Origin: Calditrichaceae bacterium
GTDB lineage: Bacteria; Calditrichota; Calditrichia; Calditrichales; Calditrichaceae
Length of the DNA stretch: 14,518 nt
Direction of reading: 5' to 3'
Assembly: GCA_024763405.1 (NCBI GenBank)
Contig: JANTFQ010000023.1
Span: 1 to 14,518 of the forward strand
In this document: positions 7,131 to 14,518 of the stretch, piece by piece
How the letters are laid out: each line of letters begins with the position of its first letter
Position numbering within the stretch: the stretch's first letter is position 1
Notes under the pieces: model-generated
Seen by the model: only the letters and a program-made list of their open reading frames with translations
Told to the model about the DNA's origin: nothing
Database searches by the model: none
Program-made: the position numbers and the translations under genes

Positions 7131-7144
7131 GGAGTACTGATTTG
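7131..7144 (+). promoter_or_regulatory. Ribosome-binding site for the TTG start of rpoC
   Basis: GGAG (7131-7134) sits seven bases before TTG 7142. The peptide from this TTG, MNIRRGPNKFNKIIISLASP, has the expected beta' N-terminus, and no in-frame ATG lies nearby, so TTG is the start. Confidence 0.8.
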
Positions 7145-10100
7145 AATATCAGGCGTGGACCTAATAAATTCAATAAAATTATCATAAGTCTGGCTTCTCC
7201 CAATGATATACTGGAGCAGTCTCACGGGGAAGTAACAAAGCCGGAAACCATCAATTACCGCTCATTCAAGCCGGAAAAAGACGGTTTGTTCTGTGAAAAA
7301 ATATTTGGACCGGTAAAAGACTGGGAATGCCATTGCGGAAAATACAAACGTATCCGTTATAAGGGTATTATCTGTGATCGTTGCGGTGTTGAAGTAACGC
7401 AGAAAAAAGTACGCCGTGAAAGGATGGGGCATATCAGCCTTGCCGTCCCGGTTGTTCATATCTGGTTTTTCAGATCGCTGCCGTCCAAAGTGGGATATTT
7501 GCTGGCCATGTCGCCAAAAGATCTCGAAAAGGTGATTTACTATGAAAAATATGTGGTTGTAAATCCCGGCAAAAGCAGTTTAAAATTTAAAGAATTGATA
7601 GACGAAGAAGAGTATTTTAACCAGCTCGATGCACACGGTGATTTGAATGATGAACTAAAGGATGAGGATCCGGAAAAATTCATCGCTAAAATAGGCGGTG
7701 AAGCGATTCATCATTTATTACGCATTACCGATGTGGAAGAGACTGCGATTGAACTCAAAAATACCATTAAAACGGTAACTTCTGCACAGAAGAAACTGGA
7801 TGCATTAAAGCGCCTAAAAGTGGTTGAAGCATTCCGTACCCGTAATGAAAACACGGAATATCGTAACAAACCGGAATGGATGGTAATGGATGTGATACCG
7901 GTAATACCACCGGAACTTCGTCCGCTCGTACCTCTCGAAGGTGGCCGGTTTGCTACCAGCGATCTGAATGATTTATATCGTCGTGTTATTATCCGCAACA
8001 ACCGTCTAAAAAAACTACTGGAAATCAAAGCGCCGGAAGTTATTTTACGTAACGAAAAACGCATGCTTCAGGAATCGGTCGATTCATTGCTGGATAATTC
8101 CAAGAGAAGCGCTGCGATGCGTTCCGACGGTGACCGTCCCCTCAAATCTCTTTCGGATATGTTAAAGGGAAAGCAGGGCCGGTTTCGCCAGAACCTGCTT
8201 GGAAAGCGTGTCGACTATTCTGGCCGTTCGGTGATTGTGGTTGGGCCTACACTCAAATTGAGTGAATGTGGTCTCCCCAAAGATATGGCGGTTGAATTAT
8301 TTAAACCATTCATTATTCGTAAACTGGTAGAGCGCCGTTTTGTTAAAACGGTGAAAAGTGCTAAAAAGCTGGTGGAACGCAAAGGCCCGGAAGTCTGGGA
8401 TATTCTGGAAGAGATTATTGAAGATCATCCGGTGTTGTTAAACCGGGCGCCAACCCTGCACCGTTTAGGTATTCAGGCCTTTCAGCCGGTACTCATCGAA
8501 GGAAAAGCAATCCGTATTCATCCCCTGGTCTGCGCAGCGTTTAATGCCGACTTTGACGGTGACCAGATGGCGGTTCATGTGCCTCTTTCTTATGAAGCAC
8601 AGATCGAAACCAAGATGCTGATGCTTTCCAGCCATAATATTTTATCGCCTTCCAGCGGTAATCCAATTACGGTTCCCAGTCAGGATATCGTACTGGGTAG
8701 CTATTATATGACGAAGCAACTCGATGGCGCAAAAGGGGAAGGTTTATCGTTCTATTCTTCGGAAGAAGTCATCGCTGCCTATAATAGCGAAAAGGTATCG
8801 CTTCACGCAAAAATCAAACTGCGGATTGACGGTAAAAGCATCGAAACAACAACAGGCCGTGTGCTTTTTAATCAGATTATTCCAAAAGAACTCGGATATG
8901 TAAACGTACTGTTAACTAAAAAGACAATTACTCATATTATCTCGGAATGTTTCCGTCTGGCCGGAAACAAAACAACGGCGTTGTTTTTAGACCAGCTAAA
9001 AACTTTAGGGTTTGAAGCGGCAATGCGCTCCGGCGCTTCGGTTGGACTGTCGGATATCGTCATCCCGGAAGCAAAAAACATATTGGTTAATTCTGCTCAG
9101 GAAGAAGTTGACGAGATTCAGGATCAGTATGAGCGTGGTATCATTACAGACGGTGAGCGCTATAATAAAATTATCGATATCTGGACCCGTGCCACTGCCG
9201 ACGTTGCCGAAACCATGTTTGAGAAACTGAAACATTCGCGTAGTGGATTTAATCCGCTATATATGATGTCAGATTCGGGTGCTCGTGGTAGTAAAGAGCA
9301 GATTCGCCAGTTGGCTGGTATGCGTGGTCTGATGGCGAAACCTCAAAAATCTCTGACGGGTTCAACCGGTGAAATTATTGAAAACCCAATTACGGCAAAC
9401 TTCCTCGAAGGTCTGTCGGTGAACGAATATTTTATTTCGACACATGGCGCCCGAAAGGGTTTGGCTGATACAGCTCTAAAAACAGCGGATGCCGGTTATT
9501 TAACCCGCCGTCTTGTGGATGTGGCGCAGGATGTCATCGTGAGAGAGGCTGACTGCGGAACTATCCTTGGTATAGAAGTAGCTGCTCTAAAAGAAGGCGA
9601 TGAGGTTATTGAACCGCTTGCCGACCGCGTAATCGGGCGTATTCTCGCGGACGATTTGGTTGACCCCTCCACCAGTGAAGTAATCGCTAAACGTGGGGAA
9701 ATGATTGACGAGCGTATCGCCGATTTGATTAATAACTCTTCGATTTCAAGTGCTAAAGTACGTACAGAATTAACCTGTGAAGCTAAGCAGGGTATTTGTG
9801 CTAAGTGCTATGGTCGTAATCTGGCCACCGGTGAACTGGTCGATATCGGAGAAGCTGTTGGTGTAATGGCTGCTCAGAGTATTGGCGAGCCGGGAACGCA
9901 GTTAACTTTGCGTACATTCCATATTGGTGGTACGGCGGCACATATTGCAACCGAATCCAGTGTGGAATCAAAGGCTGCTGGAAAAATTAAATTTATTAAT
10001 ATCCGGACTGTTGAGGATAAACAGAAAAAACAAATTGTAACCGGACGTAATGGTAAAATTGAAATTCTTGATAAAAAGCAAATCCAGCAGGCGACTTATA

Positions 10101-11359
10101 ATGTCCCCTATGGTTCTATTCTTCTTGTGGCCGAAGGTGATGAGGTTAAGCTTGGTAGTGGACTGTTTGAATGGGATCCATATTCATCGGTTATTGTCTC
10201 GGATAAAAGCGGTGTGCTGGAATTTAAAGATATTATTGAAAACCAGACCTACCGTGAGGAATTAGATGAACAGACCGGCCGTAAACAGCGGGTGGTTGTT
10301 GAATCTAAAAATAAAAATCTGAATCCGCATATCTTTATTAATGATGAAAATGGCGAACGTCTGGGTCAGTACATTATCCCGGTTAAATCGCTGCTTAATG
10401 TTGCAGATGGTGAAAAGGTTAGCGCTGGTGATATTATTGTAAAAATTCCCAGGGAAGTAGGGAAGTCGAGGGATATTACAGGTGGTCTGCCTCGTGTTGC
10501 CGAGTTGTTTGAAGCCCGTCAGCCGAAGGTGCGTGCCGTTGTTACCGAAATTGACGGCTACATTAAATTTGGTGGCATTAAGCGCGGTGTTCGTGAACTG
10601 ATTGTGGAATCTGAGTTGGAAACCAAAAAATACTCCATCCCGCACGGAATGCATATTCTGGTTCATGAAAATGATTTCGTAGAAGCAGGAGAGCGGCTTT
10701 CGGATGGAACGATTGCTCCGGATGATATCCTGAAAATCAAAGGCCCGGCCGAAGTACAGGAATATCTTGTAAATGAAATACAGGAAGTCTACCGCCTGCA
10801 GGGTGTAAAAATAAACGATAAACATATCGGTGTGATTGTGCGTCAAATGCTTCAGAAAGTATTAATTGAAGATGCTGGCGATACCCGTTTCCTGCCTGGC
10901 GATAAAATCCATAAAATAGATTTTCTTGAGGAAAATAGAAAGATTCTCAATAAAATTGTGGTAATCGATCCGGGTGATTCGCTCTTCCGTGAAGGGTCTA
11001 TTACGGATAAAAAGAGCGTTGATGTTATCAATCGGGACCTGCGTAAAGAAAAACAGAAACTGGTTAAATTCCGTAAAGCGCAGCCGGCAATATTTAGTCC
11101 GCTGTTATTGGGAATCACTCAGGCCGCCTTGACGACGAAAAGTTTTATTTCTGCTGCGTCGTTCCAGGAGACAACCGCAGTCCTAACAGATGCGGCTATC
11201 GCCGGGAAAGAAGATGATTTGATAGGATTAAAAGAGAATGTGATTATGGGACATCTGATTCCTGCCGGAACCGGTATGAAAGATTATAACGACTTGTCTT
11301 TAGATACATTGGTGGATGACATGGAAACAGATGAAGTGGAAGAGAAAACTGAAAATTAA
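7142..11359 (+). CDS. rpoC: DNA-directed RNA polymerase subunit beta'
   Basis: This is the full-length 1405-residue beta' subunit, starting at TTG 7142. It carries the active site of RNA polymerase. The N-terminal zinc site has C63, C65, C78 and C81 (in WECHCGKYKRIR and IICDRCGVEV). The catalytic motif NADFDGDQMAVH begins at N468 and supplies the Mg-binding D470, D472 and D474. The second zinc site is C805, C879, C886 and C889. The bridge-helix region includes SDSGARGSKEQIRQLAGMRG. The trigger loop begins at about I914 (GEPGTQLTLRTFHIGG) and resumes at G1114 (GGLPRVAELFEAR). About 180 residues lie between, an SI3-type insertion of barrel-sandwich-like repeats as in many Gram-negative lineages. 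The first 85 residues closely resemble FCB-group beta'. A 71-base A/T-rich gap leads to rpsL. Confidence 0.98.
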   Translation: MNIRRGPNKFNKIIISLASPNDILEQSHGEVTKPETINYRSFKPEKDGLFCEKIFGPVKDWECHCGKYKRIRYKGIICDRCGVEVTQKKVRRERMGHISLAVPVVHIWFFRSLPSKVGYLLAMSPKDLEKVIYYEKYVVVNPGKSSLKFKELIDEEEYFNQLDAHGDLNDELKDEDPEKFIAKIGGEAIHHLLRITDVEETAIELKNTIKTVTSAQKKLDALKRLKVVEAFRTRNENTEYRNKPEWMVMDVIPVIPPELRPLVPLEGGRFATSDLNDLYRRVIIRNNRLKKLLEIKAPEVILRNEKRMLQESVDSLLDNSKRSAAMRSDGDRPLKSLSDMLKGKQGRFRQNLLGKRVDYSGRSVIVVGPTLKLSECGLPKDMAVELFKPFIIRKLVERRFVKTVKSAKKLVERKGPEVWDILEEIIEDHPVLLNRAPTLHRLGIQAFQPVLIEGKAIRIHPLVCAAFNADFDGDQMAVHVPLSYEAQIETKMLMLSSHNILSPSSGNPITVPSQDIVLGSYYMTKQLDGAKGEGLSFYSSEEVIAAYNSEKVSLHAKIKLRIDGKSIETTTGRVLFNQIIPKELGYVNVLLTKKTITHIISECFRLAGNKTTALFLDQLKTLGFEAAMRSGASVGLSDIVIPEAKNILVNSAQEEVDEIQDQYERGIITDGERYNKIIDIWTRATADVAETMFEKLKHSRSGFNPLYMMSDSGARGSKEQIRQLAGMRGLMAKPQKSLTGSTGEIIENPITANFLEGLSVNEYFISTHGARKGLADTALKTADAGYLTRRLVDVAQDVIVREADCGTILGIEVAALKEGDEVIEPLADRVIGRILADDLVDPSTSEVIAKRGEMIDERIADLINNSSISSAKVRTELTCEAKQGICAKCYGRNLATGELVDIGEAVGVMAAQSIGEPGTQLTLRTFHIGGTAAHIATESSVESKAAGKIKFINIRTVEDKQKKQIVTGRNGKIEILDKKQIQQATYNVPYGSILLVAEGDEVKLGSGLFEWDPYSSVIVSDKSGVLEFKDIIENQTYREELDEQTGRKQRVVVESKNKNLNPHIFINDENGERLGQYIIPVKSLLNVADGEKVSAGDIIVKIPREVGKSRDITGGLPRVAELFEARQPKVRAVVTEIDGYIKFGGIKRGVRELIVESELETKKYSIPHGMHILVHENDFVEAGERLSDGTIAPDDILKIKGPAEVQEYLVNEIQEVYRLQGVKINDKHIGVIVRQMLQKVLIEDAGDTRFLPGDKIHKIDFLEENRKILNKIVVIDPGDSLFREGSITDKKSVDVINRDLRKEKQKLVKFRKAQPAIFSPLLLGITQAALTTKSFISAASFQETTAVLTDAAIAGKEDDLIGLKENVIMGHLIPAGTGMKDYNDLSLDTLVDDMETDEVEEKTEN

Positions 11360-11372
11360 AACCAAATAAAAC

Positions 11373-11401
11373 TTGAAATAACTAATAAAATAATTTAAAT
11401 T
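11373..11401 (+). promoter_or_regulatory. Candidate promoter for the str operon
   Basis: TTGAAA (11373-11378) and TAAATT (11396-11401) match the sigma-70 -35 (5 of 6) and -10 (4 of 6) elements with a 17-base spacer. They lie in the 71-base A/T-rich gap between rpoC and rpsL, the natural boundary between the rpoBC and str groups. The -10 overlaps the 12-base palindrome TAATTTAAATTA (11391-11402). A/T-rich DNA gives such matches by chance, so this is tentative. Confidence 0.35.
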
Positions 11402-11420
11402 ACCTTTCTGCAACTTTTTT

Positions 11421-11433
11421 GGAGGTTGATTTG
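11421..11433 (+). promoter_or_regulatory. Ribosome-binding site that fixes the rpsL TTG start
   Basis: GGAGG (11421-11425) lies five bases before TTG 11431. The frame is also open from TTG 11419, but that codon overlaps the SD and would add four extra residues (MEVD). TTG 11431 gives exactly 124 residues beginning MPTINQLIRKG, the standard S12 form. Confidence 0.85.
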
Positions 11434-11805
11434 CCTACAATAAATCAGTTGATCCGCAAGGGTCGAAAAGTAGTAGTAAAAAAGAATAAAGCTCCCGCTT
11501 TGAAGGGGAGTCCGCAAAAAAGAGGGGTGTGTACTCGAGTGTACACCACAACCCCTAAAAAGCCGAATTCCGCGCTTCGTAAAGTAGCCAGGGTTCGTTT
11601 GACAAATGGATTAGAGGTAACGGCATATATTCCCGGCGAAGGCCATAACTTGCAGGAGCACTCTATCGTGCTTATCCGTGGCGGCCGTATTAAAGATTTA
11701 CCGGGTGTGCGCTATCACATTGTTCGTGGAACGCTCGATACCAGCGGTGTAGATGACCGCCGGCAGTCACGTTCCAAATATGGAACCAAAAAACCGAAAG
11801 CATAA
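11431..11805 (+). CDS. rpsL: 30S ribosomal protein S12 (uS12)
   Basis: This 124-residue basic protein starts at TTG 11431 and has the same length as E. coli S12. S12 sits at the decoding centre and affects translational accuracy. The conserved stretch QKRGVCTRVYTTTPKKPNSA is present with K43, and GGRIKDLPGVRYH with K88 and D89. K43 and K88 are the positions most often changed in streptomycin resistance, and both are wild type here. D89 is the aspartate that is methylthiolated by RimO in E. coli. The protein ends SKYGTKKPKA. It is the first gene of the str group; rpsG follows after 23 bases. Confidence 0.97.
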   Translation: MPTINQLIRKGRKVVVKKNKAPALKGSPQKRGVCTRVYTTTPKKPNSALRKVARVRLTNGLEVTAYIPGEGHNLQEHSIVLIRGGRIKDLPGVRYHIVRGTLDTSGVDDRRQSRSKYGTKKPKA

Positions 11806-11828
11806 TTCAAGCTTGAGTTGGAGTTGAG

Positions 11829-12299
11829 ATGCCAAGAAGAAGAAGGCCGCAAAAAAGAGTAATCCTTCCAGATCCGAAATACAAAGATTTGGTGGCGGCA
11901 AAATTTATAAACAATTTAATGTATGGTGGTAAAAAAAGTACCTCCGAAAAAATATTCTACGATGCGCTGGATCTGATTGAAGCTAAAATGAAAAAAGCGC
12001 CATTGGATGTTTTTAAAAAAGCAATGGAAAATGTAGCACCTGTTCTCGAAGTGAAATCACGGCGGGTTGGTGGAGCTACATACCAGGTTCCGGTTGAGGT
12101 TCGCTCCGGTCGACGTCAGGCATTGGCGATTCGCTGGCTGATTCGCTATTCCAGATCACGTAGTGAAAAGACAATGGCCGAACGGCTTGCAAATGAATTT
12201 ATGGCTGCTTATAAAAATGAAGGCAGTTCGGTTAAAAAACGCGAAGATACGCATAAGATGGCTGACGCGAATAAAGCATTCGCTCACTTCAGGTGGTAA
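11829..12299 (+). CDS. rpsG: 30S ribosomal protein S7 (uS7)
   Basis: This 156-residue protein starts at ATG 11829 with GGAG at 11820-11823. S7 nucleates assembly of the 30S head by binding the 3' major domain of 16S rRNA, and it contacts the E-site tRNA. The basic N-terminus MPRRRRPQKR, the segment NLMYGGKKSTSEKI (about 29-42), the beta-hairpin region GGATYQVPVEV and the C-terminal KAFAHFRW are all family signatures. The length equals the common 156-residue form. In E. coli S7 represses this operon by binding the S12-S7 intergenic RNA. Here that gap is only 23 bases, too short for the E. coli-type site, so such control would need a different structure. fusA starts nine bases after its stop. 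Confidence 0.97.
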   Translation: MPRRRRPQKRVILPDPKYKDLVAAKFINNLMYGGKKSTSEKIFYDALDLIEAKMKKAPLDVFKKAMENVAPVLEVKSRRVGGATYQVPVEVRSGRRQALAIRWLIRYSRSRSEKTMAERLANEFMAAYKNEGSSVKKREDTHKMADANKAFAHFRW

Positions 12300-12308
12300 G
12301 ATAGAGAA

Positions 12309-14408
12309 ATGGCTAAGAAGATAGAAAAAAAGAATATCCGCAATATTGGCATTATGGCCCATATTGATGCCGGAAAGACGACTACGACAGAGAGAATTCT
12401 CTATTATTCGGGGCGTCTGCATCGGATGGGTGAAGTGCATGACGGTGCTGCGACGATGGACTGGATGGAGCAGGAGAAGGAACGGGGGATTACCATTACC
12501 TCTGCTGCTACCACGGTTAAGTGGAAAAACTCCGTTATCAATATTATAGATACTCCCGGTCATGTTGATTTTACTGTAGAAGTGGAACGCTCACTCCGTG
12601 TTTTAGATGGTGCATTGGCTCTGTTTTGCGCGGTTGGCGGAGTTGAGCCGCAATCCGAAACGGTATGGCGCCAGGCGGATAAGTATGGTGTTCCTCGTTT
12701 GGCTTTCGTAAATAAGATGGACCGTATCGGTGCGGATTTCTATAATGTGTTGGATATGATGCGTCAGCGTCTCGGCGCAAATCCGGTACCGTTGCAAATT
12801 CCTATCGGCGCGGGTGATATGTTTACAGGGTTGGTTGATTTGGTAGAAATGACCGCAATTCTGTATAACGAAAGTTCTCTCGGCGCTTTATTTGAAGAGG
12901 CTGAAATCCCGAAAGACCTCGTTGATAAAGCTGCGGAATACAGAACGATGATTCTGGAATCTGTTGCCGATTACGACGAAGAATTAATGATAAAATATCT
13001 TGATGGTGAAGAAATTACCGTCAATGAATTAAAAGAAGCTATCCGCAAAGCAACGATTGACGGGAAAATTATCCCGGTGCTGTGCGGTTCTGCTTTTAAA
13101 AATAAAGGCGTTCAGCGTTTGGTTGACGCGGTTGTGGATTATCTTCCTTCGCCGTTGGATAATGGCGATGTTACGGGTATCGATCCTGATAAAGATGTGG
13201 AAATTACACGTGTAGCCAGTGACGACGAGCCTTTTTCCGCGTTGGCCTTTAAAGTTATGGTGGATCCGTTTGTTGGTCGTCTTACTTTTTTTAGAGTCTA
13301 TTCAGGGACGGCAGATGCCGGATCTTATATTTATAACGCTGTAAGTGGTAAAAAAGAACGCGTTGGTCGCCTGCTTCAGATGCACGCCAATCATCGTGAA
13401 GATATTCAATCTGTTTCCGCTGGCGATATTGCGGCGATGGTTGGTTTGAAAAATACACGCACCGGCGATACGTTGTGTGATTTTAAAAAACGAATTGTTT
13501 TAGAATCAATGAATTTTCCGGAACCGGTTATTTCGGTCGCGGTAGAGCCAAAGACAAAAGCAGATCAGGAAAAACTGAGCCAGTCGCTTGTAAAACTTAG
13601 TGATGAAGATCCAACCTTTCATGTCCGAACCAGTGAAGAAACCGGTCAGACAATTATTAGTGGTATGGGTGAGCTTCATCTGGAAATTATTGTTGACCGT
13701 CTGTTGCGTGAATTCAAAGTTGGCGCAAATGTCGGTAAACCTCAGGTCGCGTATAAAGAAAGCATTACAAAGTTTGTTGAAGTCGAAGGTAAATTTATTC
13801 GCCAGTCCGGCGGGCGTGGTCAGTATGGTCATGTTAAAATCCAGATGGAGCCGAATGAGACCGGAAAAGGATTTGAGTTTGAAGACGCGATTGTTGGTGG
13901 TGTGATTCCAAGGGAATATATAAATCCGGTGAAGCAGGGTATCGAAGGTGCGATGAAGAATGGTGTTCTTGCAGGTTATCCGATGGAAGATATAAAAGTC
14001 CGCCTTATTGACGGTTCATATCATGATGTAGATTCCAATGAAATGGCGTTTAAAGTTGCCGGCTCGATGGCTTTTAGGGATGGTGCTAAAAAAGCCAGCC
14101 CGGTTTTAATGGAGCCGATATTTAGTATAGAAGTTGTTGTCCCGGAGGAGTATCTCGGGGAAGTAATTGGGGATTTGAATTCCAAGCGTGGTAAAATATC
14201 GGGAATTTTGCCGAGAAAAGATGCACAGGTTGTCAGTGGTACTGTTCCTCTCGGTGAAATGTTCGGATATGCTACCTCTCTGCGTTCTTTAACACAGGGG
14301 CGCGCAATTTATACAATGCAGTTCTCTCATTATGGAAAAGCACCTCAGTCTATTTCTGAGGAAGTGATCGCAAGTATAAAAGGCGGTTCGTCGTCTGATA
14401 ATTTGTAA
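12309..14408 (+). CDS. fusA: Elongation factor G (translocase)
   Basis: This 699-residue translational GTPase starts at ATG 12309. EF-G drives movement of tRNA and mRNA after peptide transfer and, with RRF, splits ribosomes. The G-domain motifs are all present: AHIDAGKT (17-24), RGITI (59-63) with the switch I threonine T62, DTPGH (81-85), NKMD (135-138), and the GSAF segment near 260. Domain IV starts around residue 490 with SGGRGQYGH (500-508). Length and context mark it as the main str-operon EF-G, not a paralogue such as EF-G2 or a tetracycline-protection protein. The SD is weaker than its neighbours': AGGTGG lies inside the end of rpsG at 12291-12296 and GAGA lies close to the start, which suggests coupling to rpsG translation. 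Confidence 0.98.
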   Translation: MAKKIEKKNIRNIGIMAHIDAGKTTTTERILYYSGRLHRMGEVHDGAATMDWMEQEKERGITITSAATTVKWKNSVINIIDTPGHVDFTVEVERSLRVLDGALALFCAVGGVEPQSETVWRQADKYGVPRLAFVNKMDRIGADFYNVLDMMRQRLGANPVPLQIPIGAGDMFTGLVDLVEMTAILYNESSLGALFEEAEIPKDLVDKAAEYRTMILESVADYDEELMIKYLDGEEITVNELKEAIRKATIDGKIIPVLCGSAFKNKGVQRLVDAVVDYLPSPLDNGDVTGIDPDKDVEITRVASDDEPFSALAFKVMVDPFVGRLTFFRVYSGTADAGSYIYNAVSGKKERVGRLLQMHANHREDIQSVSAGDIAAMVGLKNTRTGDTLCDFKKRIVLESMNFPEPVISVAVEPKTKADQEKLSQSLVKLSDEDPTFHVRTSEETGQTIISGMGELHLEIIVDRLLREFKVGANVGKPQVAYKESITKFVEVEGKFIRQSGGRGQYGHVKIQMEPNETGKGFEFEDAIVGGVIPREYINPVKQGIEGAMKNGVLAGYPMEDIKVRLIDGSYHDVDSNEMAFKVAGSMAFRDGAKKASPVLMEPIFSIEVVVPEEYLGEVIGDLNSKRGKISGILPRKDAQVVSGTVPLGEMFGYATSLRSLTQGRAIYTMQFSHYGKAPQSISEEVIASIKGGSSSDNL

Positions 14409-14422
14409 TTCCTGGAGGAATG

Positions 14423-14518
14423 ATGGCAAAACAAAAATTTGATAGAAGCAAACCGCATGTAAATGTGGGTACCATCGGTCACGTGGATCATGGTAAAACA
14501 ACCTTAACCGCAGCAATC
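14423..14518 (+). CDS. tuf: Elongation factor Tu, N-terminal end (partial)
   Basis: The window ends 32 codons into a second tuf gene that begins MAKQKFDRSKPHVNVGTIG and continues through the P-loop GHVDHGKT (residues 19-26). GGAGG (14414-14418) precedes it. Two in-frame ATGs are adjacent (14420 and 14423); 14423 gives the usual MAK start. It follows fusA by 14 bases, the canonical fusA-tuf order, and is the last gene of the str group here. The remaining roughly 360 residues lie outside the window. It cannot be compared directly with the tuf tail at 1-96 because the two fragments cover opposite ends of the protein. Confidence 0.97.
   Translation, partial: MAKQKFDRSKPHVNVGTIGHVDHGKTTLTAAI

Noticed and set aside
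10262..10846. Minus-strand 194-codon reading frame inside rpoC
   Set aside because: It is the longest antisense frame but lies wholly within conserved beta' coding sequence, has no family resemblance or good ribosome-binding site, and looks like a codon-bias shadow.
1..14518. A previously undescribed biological system in the window
   Set aside because: Every long open frame on the plus strand is a recognised core gene with intact motifs. No gap exceeds 83 bases, and no accessory, mobile or defence-type gene is present.

Overview
This 14.5 kb window is an almost gap-free, all plus-strand block of bacterial information-processing genes. In order it carries: the 3' end of tuf, rpmG, tRNA-Trp(CCA), secE, nusG, rplK, rplA, rplJ, rplL, rpoB, rpoC, rpsL, rpsG, fusA, and the 5' end of a second tuf. 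It joins the classical secE-nusG / L11-L1-L10-L12 / rpoBC cluster to the str operon (S12-S7-EF-G-EF-Tu). No stretch without a gene exceeds 83 bases (7059-7141). I see no mobile element, CRISPR array, phage gene, broken gene or accessory gene.

Organism. The proteins are clearly bacterial, and several features point to the FCB superphylum (the Bacteroidota/Chlorobiota/Calditrichota neighbourhood). These are the RpoC N-terminus, a tyrosine in the RpoB segment VHYTHYGRLCP where E. coli has proline, the NusG style, and a short one-TM SecE. Strong Shine-Dalgarno sequences (GGAGG or GAGG) precede most genes, which argues against a typical Bacteroidota species, where SD motifs are largely missing. 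A non-Bacteroidota FCB lineage is my best guess. This is inference from remembered family patterns, not from a search. Base composition is moderate and even throughout.

Layout. Bases 1-563 hold the tuf tail, a zinc-ribbon L33, a tRNA-Trp without an encoded CCA, and SecE. Bases 594-3239 hold NusG and the ribosomal stalk and L1-stalk proteins L11, L1, L10 and L12. Bases 3282-11359 hold the two large RNA polymerase subunits, separated by a strong terminator-like hairpin. Bases 11431-14518 hold the str genes, preceded by the only plausible promoter I can point to.

Function. The block makes the polymerase core (beta, beta'), its elongation factor NusG, the GTPase-associated centre of the 50S subunit (L11, L10, L12), the factors that work there (EF-G, EF-Tu), two 30S proteins (S12, S7), L33, L1, one tRNA and a translocon subunit. 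Gene spacing of 9-83 bases suggests long co-transcribed units.

Points worth a second look: the rpoB-rpoC hairpin, the 11-base rplA-rplJ gap that leaves no room for an ordinary L10 leader, the run of GTG/TTG starts (including a probable TTG start for rpoB, 39 bases inside the longest frame), a secE ribosome-binding site inside a hairpin next to the tRNA, and window ends lying exactly 96 bases inside tuf on both sides. I found no previously undescribed system; this is core genome.
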